From NCBI RefSeq assembly GCF_001439665.1, contig NZ_LMAK01000067.1, positions 62,001-126,000 of the forward strand: a DNA stretch of 64,000 nucleotides. Direction: 5' to 3'. The notes under the pieces were generated by a model. It was not told the DNA's origin. It ran no database searches and was given only the letters and a program-made list of their open reading frames with translations. This document shows, piece by piece, positions 1 through 7,536 of this stretch (position 1 is its first letter; every line of letters starts with the position of its first letter). This stretch comes from Formosa algae. GTDB lineage: Bacteria > Bacteroidota > Bacteroidia > Flavobacteriales > Flavobacteriaceae. A program made the translations under genes and the position numbers.

Positions 1-2
1 AT

Positions 3-1586
3 TATTTTATAAGAACAGCCATTTGTGCCGAAGTCAGAGACGATAAATTACACTTATTTTTACCGCCATTAGATTCTGCCGAAATCTTTTTAGATCTTAT
101 TTCTTCTATAGAATCTACAGCAAGAGAATTACAAATTCCTGTGGTATTAGAAGGTTATGATCCGCCTAAAGATAACAGATTAGAATCGCTTAAAATTACT
201 CCAGACCCTGGTGTAATCGAAGTCAATGTTCAGCCTGCTAAAAACTGGGAGGAACTTACACATAACACGCTAACATTATACCGCCTTGCAAAAGAATCGC
301 GTTTAGGTACAGAAAAATTCATGTTAGATGGTAAACACACTGGAACAGGTGGTGGAAACCATGTCACTTTAGGAGGTGTGTCTCCTGCAGATAGCCCATT
401 ATTACGTAAACCTAGTTTATTACGAAGTTTACTTACATTTTGGCAACATCACCCAGGATTGTCATACTTATTCTCCGGAGCTTTTATTGGAGCAACCAGT
501 CAAGCGCCTCGTATAGACGAAGCGAGAATGGAAAATTTATACGAATTAGAAATCGCATTTAGTCAGATTCCTAAAGATGGCGAAGTGCCGTTTTGGTTAA
601 CAGACCGATTATTCCGTCATTTATTAACCGATTTAACAGGAAATACACACCGTGCAGAATTCTGCATTGATAAATTATATTCTCCAGATTCATCTTCTGG
701 TCGATTAGGAATTTTAGAGCTACGTGCTTTTGATATGCCACCTCATCCTCAAATGAGTTTAATGCAAAACTTGTTGGTAAGAACATTAGTAGCTTGGTTC
801 TGGAAAAAACCTTACGAACACAATTTAGTACGTTGGGGCACAGAATTACATGATAAGTTTTTAACAGAACACTATGTAAGAGAAGACATTAAAGATATAG
901 TAGACCAACTAAATAAAGCTGGATATAAATTTCAAGAAGATTGGTTTAATCCGTTTTTCGAATTTAGATTTCCGCTTCACGGCATGGTAGAAATTAATAA
1001 TATTAATTTAGAATTACGTGCTGCTATAGAGCCTTGGAACGTTTTAGGAGAAGAAATGACCGGCGGTGGAACTGCTAGATACGTAGATTCTTCTGTAGAA
1101 CGTGTACAAGTTAAACTTTCTCATTTCACAGAAGAGAGATTTGTATTAACTTGCAACGGTGTTAAAGTAAATTTAAACAACACCGGTGTTAAAGGAGAAT
1201 ATGTTGCTAGTATTAGATACAAAGCTTGGAATCCACATTCCTCCTTACACCCAACAATAGATGTAGATACCCCTTTGGTTTTTGATATTATTGACACTTG
1301 GAACAAACGTTCTATTGGAGGTTGCACCTATTTTGTTGCACATCCAGGCGGACGATCTTATGAAACTTACCCTATTAATAGCTATGAAGCAGAATCTAGA
1401 CGAATTAATCGTTTCTGGGACCAAGGCCATACACAAGGTGAAATTTTTGAGGTCGAAAAAATTGAACAAGACGATAATAATGCAAGTAGAAATGTTGAAA
1501 CACATGAAGGCTCTAGAAAGTTTAAATACCTAGAACAACCTATTAATTTCGAATTTCCTTATACCTTAGATTTAAGAAAAAAATAG
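3..1586 (+). CDS. DUF2126 / putative amidoligase C-terminal part (5' end missing)
   Basis: The frame is open from the first bases of the window to a stop at 1584-1586, so this is the last 527 or so residues of a larger protein. A GTG at 141 is only an internal codon. Full-length relatives are usually about 1,100 residues, with an N-terminal transglutaminase-like domain before the DUF2126 (putative amidoligase) domain. What is visible matches DUF2126: the block GYDPPKDNRL, the glycine-rich GTGGGNHVTLGG, the block TSQAPRIDEAR, and acidic and arginine-rich stretches expected of a carboxylate-amine ligase fold. It lies 7 bases before an ATP-grasp/Alpha-E gene and a transglutaminase, the gene trio proposed to make or modify small peptides. 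The substrate is unknown. The family call is strong; the function is inferred from context. Confidence 0.88.
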   Translation, partial: YFIRTAICAEVRDDKLHLFLPPLDSAEIFLDLISSIESTARELQIPVVLEGYDPPKDNRLESLKITPDPGVIEVNVQPAKNWEELTHNTLTLYRLAKESRLGTEKFMLDGKHTGTGGGNHVTLGGVSPADSPLLRKPSLLRSLLTFWQHHPGLSYLFSGAFIGATSQAPRIDEARMENLYELEIAFSQIPKDGEVPFWLTDRLFRHLLTDLTGNTHRAEFCIDKLYSPDSSSGRLGILELRAFDMPPHPQMSLMQNLLVRTLVAWFWKKPYEHNLVRWGTELHDKFLTEHYVREDIKDIVDQLNKAGYKFQEDWFNPFFEFRFPLHGMVEINNINLELRAAIEPWNVLGEEMTGGGTARYVDSSVERVQVKLSHFTEERFVLTCNGVKVNLNNTGVKGEYVASIRYKAWNPHSSLHPTIDVDTPLVFDIIDTWNKRSIGGCTYFVAHPGGRSYETYPINSYEAESRRINRFWDQGHTQGEIFEVEKIEQDDNNASRNVETHEGSRKFKYLEQPINFEFPYTLDLRKK

Positions 1587-1593
1587 ACGATTA

Positions 1594-4155
1594 ATGCCGA
1601 TTGACAAGAATATCCTTTTTGAAAATTATTTTTCAGACTTTAAGAATTACGACGAAGTTCTTAAATCCAATATGTCTGTAAATCCAAATTGGGAAAAATT
1701 ATTAAATAATCTTACCCAAATGGGTAATGAAACCATGATCTCGAAACAAAACGAGATGGATTGGTTAATGGACGAGAACGGTGTAACCTATAATGTTTAC
1801 AATGACCCTAAAGGGATGCACCGTTCTTGGCAACTAAATATTGTGCCGTTTCTTATTCACGAAAAAGAATGGGAAACTATAGATAGAGGCATGCAACAAC
1901 GTTCGGAATTATTGAACCTAACGTTAAAAGACATATATGGTAAGCGAGAGCTTATAAAAAACGGAATTATCCCGTTAGAAGTTATTTATGCGCATCGTGG
2001 TTTTTTAAGACAATGCGATCAAATTCAATACAAAACAGCTAAGAATTTATTAATTCATTCAGCAGATTTGGCACGCGGGCCAGACGGTCGTATGTGGGTT
2101 GTAAACGACAGAACTCAAGCACCTTCAGGAATGGGTTATGCACTAGAAAACCGATATGCTACAAGTCGTATTTTACCTGATGTGTTTAACGATATTCATG
2201 TTAAACCGCCTACATCGTTCTTCTCGGACTTTAACAAAATGCTATTAGATGCTGCACCTCAGAACAAGGAGAACCCTAATATTGTTATTCTTACACCTGG
2301 ACCATTAAACGAAACGTATTTCGAACATGCATATTTATCATCGTTCTTAGGCTATCCTTTAGTTGCTGGAAACGATTTAGTAGTAAGAGACGGTAAAGTT
2401 TGGATGAAGTCTTTAAAAGAACTTAAACAAGTAGATGTTATCTTAAGGCGTGTAGACGATGTGTTTATGGATCCTTTAGAGCTTCGTGAAGATTCCTATT
2501 TAGGTGTTGCTGGCTTACTAGATGTTGTTAGAGAACAACAGGTAACTATTGTAAACCCGATTGGAAGCGGAATTTTAGAAAACTCAGGACTAATCCCATT
2601 TATGAACGCCGTTTGTAAATACTTTTTTAAAGAAGATTTAATTCTTCCGCAAATAGGATCTTGGTGGTGCGGACAAAAAAAGGAACGTGATTATGTTCTA
2701 GAAAATCTAACTAATTTAGTTTTAAAACGTATAGATAAATCAAACAGAGAAAGTATTGTATTTTGCGAATTTTTAAAGAAAACAGAGCTCGAAAATCTAA
2801 AGAAAGAAATCATTGAGAATCCTTTTGTTTTTGTGGCTCAGGAAAAAATAATGTTTTCTACGGCACCAGATTTTGTAAAGGATAAATTAGAGCCACGCAA
2901 AGTTATGTGCAGAACTTTTTCTATCGCTAAAGATGACGGATATTCTGTGATGCCTGGCGGACTAGTTAGAGTTGCTGCAGAGCGTGAAGACTTATTTGTG
3001 TCTAATCATCGCGGTGGCGTAAGTAAAGATTTTTGGGTCGTTACAGACAAACCTCAAACTAATATTCAAAACTACTCTTGGGACAACAGCTTTAAAATTT
3101 CAATCTCTGGCATTAACGATTTGCCAAGTAATACTGCTGAAAATTTATATTGGTCTGGAAGATATTTAGGTCGTGCACTTGTAACTGCAAGATATTTACG
3201 CACGGTACTTAATAAGATGAGTAACGAACAATACAATAAACAAAAAGAACAATCCGAAAGCTTAGTGTGTTTATTAAAATCTATTACACACATAACATCC
3301 ACTTTCCCTGGCTTTATTGGCGAAAAAGGAAAAGCAGCTTTAGATAATCCTTTAAAGGAAATCTTATCTATTCTTGTAGATTCTGATAGAGCTGGAAGTT
3401 TTGCACAAACACTTTCTAGTTTCAATAATTCCTATTACACCTTACGTAATTTATGGTCTAAAGACATGTGGCGCGTTTTTGATGGGATTCAGAAAAACTG
3501 GAAAATGTTTGTTGCTGAAGCCGATGAAAAAACAACAATCCAGTCCATGGTTAAAATACTAGATAAGATCATTACTAGACTTATCGCTTTTATGGGACTT
3601 ATTGAAGAAAGCATATTGGTAGAACAAGGTTTACTCTTATATTTTATTGGTTTACAGACCGAACAGTCTATGATGAGTATTGCAAAGTGCCGATCACTTT
3701 TAGTTATAAGCTATAACGAACAGCCGCAATACGAAATTTTAGAAGCCCTACTTTCTAGTCATGAAAGTTTAAATATTTACAGATACAGTTACCGATCGCA
3801 TTTAAGTACAGAGAATGTTATCGGATTAATTTTATTAGGTCAAGAATATCCAAAATCTTTAACCTATCAACTTAAAAGAATTCAAAAAGACATAGACAGA
3901 TTACCACATCCGGAAGGCTTAGGAGAGACCACAGACTGTCAGAAATTTATAACTGAAGCACATACTATAATTCAGAATTTAAATTTAGAATCGTTATTAG
4001 AACTTAAAGAAGGCACCATTATCAGACAAAATTTAGATGATGCCCTAACCGTGTTAAGTGATTTGCTTCACGAAATGTCTTTAGCCATTTCAGACACCTA
4101 TTTCAATCACTCTTATCAACAAAAACAATTGGTTAATCAAAATTTCGATTTATAA
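1594..4155 (+). CDS. Circularly permuted ATP-grasp fused to Alpha-E domain
   Basis: This is an 853-residue fusion. Roughly residues 75-480 form a circularly permuted type 2 ATP-grasp domain, with the blocks HSADLARGPDGRMWVVNDRTQ and GYALENRYATSR that belong to nucleotide and metal binding in this family. From about residue 490 on is an all-helical Alpha-E domain (NTAENLYWSGRYLGRA is its usual opening). In many bacteria these are two genes; here they are fused. It starts 7 bases after the DUF2126 gene and ends 2 bases before the transglutaminase gene, so the three are one operon. Family knowledge suggests ATP-dependent peptide-bond (amide) formation on a small peptide or amino-acid substrate. 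The actual product is not known. Confidence 0.9.
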   Translation: MPIDKNILFENYFSDFKNYDEVLKSNMSVNPNWEKLLNNLTQMGNETMISKQNEMDWLMDENGVTYNVYNDPKGMHRSWQLNIVPFLIHEKEWETIDRGMQQRSELLNLTLKDIYGKRELIKNGIIPLEVIYAHRGFLRQCDQIQYKTAKNLLIHSADLARGPDGRMWVVNDRTQAPSGMGYALENRYATSRILPDVFNDIHVKPPTSFFSDFNKMLLDAAPQNKENPNIVILTPGPLNETYFEHAYLSSFLGYPLVAGNDLVVRDGKVWMKSLKELKQVDVILRRVDDVFMDPLELREDSYLGVAGLLDVVREQQVTIVNPIGSGILENSGLIPFMNAVCKYFFKEDLILPQIGSWWCGQKKERDYVLENLTNLVLKRIDKSNRESIVFCEFLKKTELENLKKEIIENPFVFVAQEKIMFSTAPDFVKDKLEPRKVMCRTFSIAKDDGYSVMPGGLVRVAAEREDLFVSNHRGGVSKDFWVVTDKPQTNIQNYSWDNSFKISISGINDLPSNTAENLYWSGRYLGRALVTARYLRTVLNKMSNEQYNKQKEQSESLVCLLKSITHITSTFPGFIGEKGKAALDNPLKEILSILVDSDRAGSFAQTLSSFNNSYYTLRNLWSKDMWRVFDGIQKNWKMFVAEADEKTTIQSMVKILDKIITRLIAFMGLIEESILVEQGLLLYFIGLQTEQSMMSIAKCRSLLVISYNEQPQYEILEALLSSHESLNIYRYSYRSHLSTENVIGLILLGQEYPKSLTYQLKRIQKDIDRLPHPEGLGETTDCQKFITEAHTIIQNLNLESLLELKEGTIIRQNLDDALTVLSDLLHEMSLAISDTYFNHSYQQKQLVNQNFDL

Positions 4156-4157
4156 TT

Positions 4158-5045
4158 ATGGAATTTAAAGTCTCACATACAACGAGCTACGATTACGATA
4201 GCGGCGTAACTTTTTGCCATAACATTGCCACTTTAAAACCTAAAACAATGGTTGGGCAAACCCTTTTAGATTACGATTTAGAGATAAGCCCTAAACCTTC
4301 TGAAATCACTGAACGATTAGATTTTTTCGGCAATACAATTACACGATTTTCAATTCAACAACATCATAAAAAATTAAAGGTTACTGCTAAAAGCATTATT
4401 GAACGAAATTATAAGCTAGAACCTAATATAGAAGATTCGGAAACAGGTAAGACCATCACCTTAAATGAGGCGTTGTCTATTCTAAAGACTAACAACAAGG
4501 AATTTATAGATATCAAACAATTTATATTAGAATCTATTTTTATTGCTCAAATCTCTCCAGAGGTAAAAGCATATGCAGAGAAATCGTTTAAACCAAACAG
4601 ACCTGTTTTTGAAGCAGCCTTTGAATTGATGCAGCGTATTTTTACAGAATTTAAATTCGACTCAGAGTTTAGTACCATTGCAACACCTATACAAGAAGTT
4701 ATAAAAGCTAAAAAAGGCGTATGCCAAGATTTTGCCCAAATAGCCATTGCATGTGTGCGTTCAATGGGATTACCTGCGCGTTATGTTAGTGGTTATATTG
4801 AAACATTACCACCTCCAGGAAAGGAAAAACTAGTAGGTACAGATGCTTCCCACGCTTGGTTCTCAGTATACATTCCAAAATTTGGCTGGGTAGACTTTGA
4901 TCCGACTAATAATCAGATTCCGAAAAACCAACACATCACCGTATCATGGGGACGAGATTACTACGATGTTCCACCATTAAAAGGCGTAGTATATAGTACT
5001 GGAAAAAATAAAATGAATGTTGCTGTAGATATTAGACCGGCATAA
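4158..5045 (+). CDS. Transglutaminase-like cysteine peptidase family protein
   Basis: The 295-residue protein has an N-terminal bacterial transglutaminase-like beta domain (begins FKVSHTTSYDYDSGV) and a transglutaminase core. The catalytic triad is visible: Cys in KGVCQDFAQIA (about residue 193), His in DASHAWFSVYIP and Asp in WVDFDPTNN. There is no signal peptide, so it should act in the cytoplasm. It is the last gene of the amidoligase operon (2-base gap) and is followed by a strong terminator. Proteins of this type next to ATP-grasp/Alpha-E genes are predicted to cleave or transfer the amide bonds that their partners form. Family call firm, substrate unknown. Confidence 0.9.
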   Translation: MEFKVSHTTSYDYDSGVTFCHNIATLKPKTMVGQTLLDYDLEISPKPSEITERLDFFGNTITRFSIQQHHKKLKVTAKSIIERNYKLEPNIEDSETGKTITLNEALSILKTNNKEFIDIKQFILESIFIAQISPEVKAYAEKSFKPNRPVFEAAFELMQRIFTEFKFDSEFSTIATPIQEVIKAKKGVCQDFAQIAIACVRSMGLPARYVSGYIETLPPPGKEKLVGTDASHAWFSVYIPKFGWVDFDPTNNQIPKNQHITVSWGRDYYDVPPLKGVVYSTGKNKMNVAVDIRPA

Positions 5046-5071
5046 CTATAAGTTCTCAATACATTAAATAA

Positions 5072-5113
5072 AAAAACGGAATTACAATTTAAGTTATAAT
5101 TCCGTTTTTTTTG
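5072..5113. terminator. Bidirectional intrinsic terminator after the amidoligase operon
   Basis: An inverted repeat ACGGAATTA ... TAATTCCGT is flanked by an A-run on the left and a T-run on the right. It sits 26 bases after the transglutaminase stop codon and could stop transcription from either side. Confidence 0.85.
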
Positions 5114-5389
5114 TGAATATATACGTAAAATTAGTTTACTTAAGCATAACATAAGCCTAGTGTAGTGATTTCATTTAATCTTCATCGTATTCATTTTTAT
5201 ACACTAAGATCTTTTACAGAAGCAAGTACTATGGTTTATAATTAACTTGTCTTCAACCTGACCATTAAATTCGTTATAAATAATCAGACATTATTTGCGG
5301 TAAAACATAATCACAGTACATTTAATTTTTATAATAAATAAACCATTAAAATAATGTTCTGAAGACGAGATAAGCAAAGAAACAGTCCG
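5114..5389. other. Non-coding AT-rich stretch, nothing recognised
   Basis: There is no plausible gene or RNA family between the operon terminator and the tRNA-Asp repeat unit. It contains only short imperfect inverted repeats, such as GTCTTC/GAAGAC arms near 5251 and 5361, with no promoter-like element found by eye. Confidence 0.5.
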
Positions 5390-5508
5390 AAATAAAAAAA
5401 GCATCCCGATTTTCAAAGTATGAAAAAAGGAAAGCCTTTCATTGGTTTAACAACTTAAACCATAGATAAACACTAGGTTTATCTAACAACACAACTACTT
5501 TCTATTGC

Positions 5509-5534
5509 AAAAAAAAGCCCCAAATTAAGGAGCT
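5509..5534 (-). terminator. Terminator of tRNA-Asp copy A
   Basis: On the minus strand AGCTCC pairs with GGGGCT across a 7-base loop and is followed by eight Ts. It begins 13 bases beyond the 3' end of the tRNA. Confidence 0.8.
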
Positions 5535-5546
5535 TAATGCAATTTG

Positions 5547-5620
5547 CGGTCTGGACGGGACTCGAACCCGCGACCCCCTGCGTGACAGGCAGGTATTCTA
5601 ACCAGCTGAACTACCAGACC
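5547..5620 (-). tRNA. tRNA-Asp (GTC), copy A
   Basis: The minus strand folds as a complete tRNA. The acceptor stem is GGTCTGG/CCAGACC with discriminator G, the D-arm contains AGCTGGTTAGA, the anticodon stem-loop is CCTGC-CTGTCAC-GCAGG with anticodon GTC, and the T-arm carries GGGTTCGAGTCCC-like sequence. CCA is not encoded. The sequence is identical to the second copy at 5921-5994. Confidence 0.97.
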
Positions 5621-5638
5621 GTTGCGTTATTGCGAGTG

Positions 5639-5646
5639 CAAATATA
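5639..5646 (-). promoter_or_regulatory. -7 promoter element for tRNA-Asp copy A
   Basis: TATATTTG on the minus strand matches the Bacteroidota -7 consensus TAnnTTTG and lies 18 bases before the mature tRNA. No clear -33 TTG is present upstream; the upstream flank diverges from copy B just beyond the -7 box, so this copy may be the weaker one. Confidence 0.6.
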
Positions 5647-5882
5647 CATCCCTTTTTTAATAACTGAACTATAATCTGCAATATTTTTTTATAATATTTC
5701 TCATTTAGAAATCGGTCTTTTTAAACCAACTAAGGCACACCGCTTTAAGACCAAAAGGGATTTAAAATAAAAAAGCATCCCGATTTTCAAAAACATGAAA
5801 AAAGGAAAGCCTTTCATTGGTTTAACAACTAAACCTTAGATAAACACTAGGCTTATCTAACAACACAACTACTTTCTATTGC

Positions 5883-5908
5883 AAAAAAAAGCCCCAAATT
5901 AAGGAGCT
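5883..5908 (-). terminator. Terminator of tRNA-Asp copy B
   Basis: The same hairpin as in copy A (AGCTCC/GGGGCT followed by eight Ts on the minus strand) lies directly after the second tRNA-Asp. The two copies are therefore likely independent transcription units. Confidence 0.8.
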
Positions 5909-5920
5909 TAATGCAATTTG

Positions 5921-5994
5921 CGGTCTGGACGGGACTCGAACCCGCGACCCCCTGCGTGACAGGCAGGTATTCTAACCAGCTGAACTACCAGACC
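5921..5994 (-). tRNA. tRNA-Asp (GTC), copy B
   Basis: It is identical base for base to the tRNA at 5547-5620: acceptor GGTCTGG/CCAGACC, anticodon GTC in loop CTGTCAC, no encoded CCA. Both copies look functional. Confidence 0.97.
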
Positions 5995-6012
5995 GTTGCG
6001 TTATTGCGAGTG

Positions 6013-6042
6013 CAAATATACAATGCTTTTTAAACTACACAA
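6013..6042 (-). promoter_or_regulatory. Promoter of tRNA-Asp copy B
   Basis: The minus strand reads TTG - 19 bases - TATATTTG, a full Bacteroidota promoter (-33 TTG, -7 TAnnTTTG). It lies 18 bases before the tRNA and just after the 3' end of the DUF58 gene. Confidence 0.75.
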
Positions 6043-6075
6043 ACTTTTTTTATGTTTTTTTTCAGTTATTTTAAA

Positions 6076-7005
6076 TCACATAAATCCGGAACGTTCTAAC
6101 ATAAATGTAGTCAATATATTATCGAAATTTTTATTAATATCTGCTTCAACATATTTAATTTTATATTGCGCACATTTTAACTTTAGCGCTTCAAAATAAT
6201 CTGCAATTTGTTGTTCGTAATTGGCTTTTATATTATCGGCATATACATTTATATAAGCTCCCGTTTCTACATCAACAAAACGTTTAGGTGTATTATCAAA
6301 ATTAAAATGCTTCTCTTTATCGCCATCAAACACATGAAATAAAATAACATCGTGTTTATTATACTTTAAATGTCTTAAAGCTTCAAACAATTGATCGTCT
6401 TTAGCCGACTCCTGAAACATGTCGGTAAATAAAACAATTAAGGAGCGCTTGTGTAGCTTTTCTGCAATATGGTGCAAATAGGTATAGGTGTCTGTAGTTT
6501 TAGCTTTAGGTAGAGACTTAACCATGTATTCCAGTTCATTTAACAACATATGATGATGTCTATCACTCCCCTTCTCTGGCGCATAATAATCGTACGTATT
6601 ACTATATACGCTTAAACCAACAGCATCGCGCTGTTTCTTTAGAATGTGCATGATAGAAGCCGAAGCTAATGCTGAGAACGCACTTTTATTTAACTGATTT
6701 AAATTGAAATTTTTATACTCTGGATAATGCATTGAACTACTATTATCAAGAATTAAATGACATCGCAAATTTGTCTCTTCGTCATAACATTTAGTATACA
6801 ACTTATCTGTTTTTGCATACAATTTCCAATCTATATGCTTTGTACTTTCACCCTGATTATAAATTTTATGCTCTGCAAACTCTGCCGAAAATCCATGAAA
6901 CGGACTTTTATGCATACCTGCAATAAAACCTTCTACCACTTGTTTAGCCAACAATTCCAGATTAACAAATCCGCCTACATGTTGTAATTCTTCTTTTAAA
7001 TCCAT
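6076..7005 (-). CDS. DUF58 / vWA-like domain protein
   Basis: The 309-residue cytoplasmic protein has the DUF58 signature: a YNQGESTKHIDWKLYAKT block (about residues 49-66) and a degenerate von Willebrand A MIDAS motif DNSSSM at residues 87-92. DUF58 proteins usually work with MoxR-type AAA+ ATPases in a membrane-associated complex, but no MoxR gene is seen next to it here. It follows trxA and dnaE on the same strand, separated from trxA by a terminator. The role of the family is poorly defined and I make no functional claim beyond the domain. Confidence 0.85.
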   Translation of the reverse strand: MDLKEELQHVGGFVNLELLAKQVVEGFIAGMHKSPFHGFSAEFAEHKIYNQGESTKHIDWKLYAKTDKLYTKCYDEETNLRCHLILDNSSSMHYPEYKNFNLNQLNKSAFSALASASIMHILKKQRDAVGLSVYSNTYDYYAPEKGSDRHHHMLLNELEYMVKSLPKAKTTDTYTYLHHIAEKLHKRSLIVLFTDMFQESAKDDQLFEALRHLKYNKHDVILFHVFDGDKEKHFNFDNTPKRFVDVETGAYINVYADNIKANYEQQIADYFEALKLKCAQYKIKYVEADINKNFDNILTTFMLERSGFM

Positions 7006-7032
7006 GAATTGTTTTTAAGACCATCTAAAAAT

Positions 7033-7062
7033 AAAAAAGGTTTGGCAATAAGCCAAACCTTT
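7033..7062 (-). terminator. Terminator of trxA
   Basis: A 9-bp stem AGGTTTGGC/GCCAAACCT is followed by a T-run on the minus strand, directly after the trxA stop codon and before the DUF58 start. Confidence 0.85.
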
Positions 7063-7087
7063 AATTACATGTTATATGTTTATGCTA

Positions 7088-7405
7088 TTACAAAAGCTCA
7101 TCGATAGCGTCTGTATAAGCTTTTTTAGGAGCAACACCTACTTGGCGACCAACAACTTCTCCGTTTTGGAATACCAAAACAGTAGGAATGTTACGTACAC
7201 CATATTTTGAAGCAAAATCTTGATTTGCGTCAACATCTACTTTACCTACAACGGCTTTACCATCGTATTCTGTACTAATTTCATCAATAATAGGACCTAC
7301 CATACGACAAGGACCACACCAAGCAGCCCAAAAATCTACAACTACAGGTTTGTCACTTTTTAATACAGTTTCCTCAAAATTTGCGTCTGTTATTTCTAAT
7401 GCCAT
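7088..7405 (-). CDS. trxA: Thioredoxin
   Basis: This is a 105-residue classic thioredoxin that reduces protein disulfides in the cytoplasm. The active site WCGPC is at residues 29-33, followed by the conserved cis-proline region RNIPTVLVF. Length and composition are standard. A TAATTTTG -7 element 36 bases before the ATG supports the start and an own promoter; a terminator follows. It lies between dnaE and DUF58. Confidence 0.97.
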   Translation of the reverse strand: MALEITDANFEETVLKSDKPVVVDFWAAWCGPCRMVGPIIDEISTEYDGKAVVGKVDVDANQDFASKYGVRNIPTVLVFQNGEVVGRQVGVAPKKAYTDAIDELL

Positions 7406-7440
7406 TATTTTTTATTTTAATAGTTCTACTTCTTATTATG

Positions 7441-7448
7441 CAAAATTA
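7441..7448 (-). promoter_or_regulatory. -7 element of trxA
   Basis: TAATTTTG on the minus strand matches TAnnTTTG and sits 36 bases before the trxA ATG. A TTG occurs upstream but with only a 14-base spacer, so the -33 match is poor. Confidence 0.5.
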
Positions 7449-7536
7449 GTCAAAAATTCTGCCAATCCTTACATGCTGACTATTTGTTTTATTTATTGCC
7501 AAATTGTCTTTACTGATGCGTTTTAATAAAATTAAC

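Larger units (their letters stand above)
5390..5648 (-). repeat. Direct repeat copy A (tRNA-Asp transcription unit)
   Basis: About 259 bases are repeated almost exactly at 5765-6022. The copy spans from AAATAAAAAA on the left to the promoter -7 element on the right and contains a complete tRNA-Asp gene plus its terminator. The tRNA bodies are identical. The downstream flank shows a handful of substitutions and single-base indels (for example around 5417 and 5456), so the duplication is not brand new but is being kept similar. Confidence 0.9.
5765..6022 (-). repeat. Direct repeat copy B (tRNA-Asp transcription unit)
   Basis: This is the second, promoter-proximal copy of the tRNA-Asp unit, about 258 bases long, separated from copy A by 116 bases of unrelated sequence. 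No transposase, recombinase or target-site signature accompanies the pair, so tandem segmental duplication is the simplest explanation. Confidence 0.9.

Noticed and set aside
3072-3425. 117-residue minus-strand frame inside the ATP-grasp/Alpha-E gene
   Set aside because: It lies entirely within a well-supported gene and has no recognisable domain or start signal.
5390-6022. Direct repeats around tRNA-Asp as att sites of an integrated element
   Set aside because: The repeats contain the whole tRNA with promoter and terminator, only 116 bases lie between them, and there is no integrase or cargo.
5996-6199. 67-residue plus-strand frame across the tRNA promoter
   Set aside because: It overlaps the tRNA-Asp promoter and the antisense of DUF58, and its translation is low-complexity hydrophobic sequence without a family signal.
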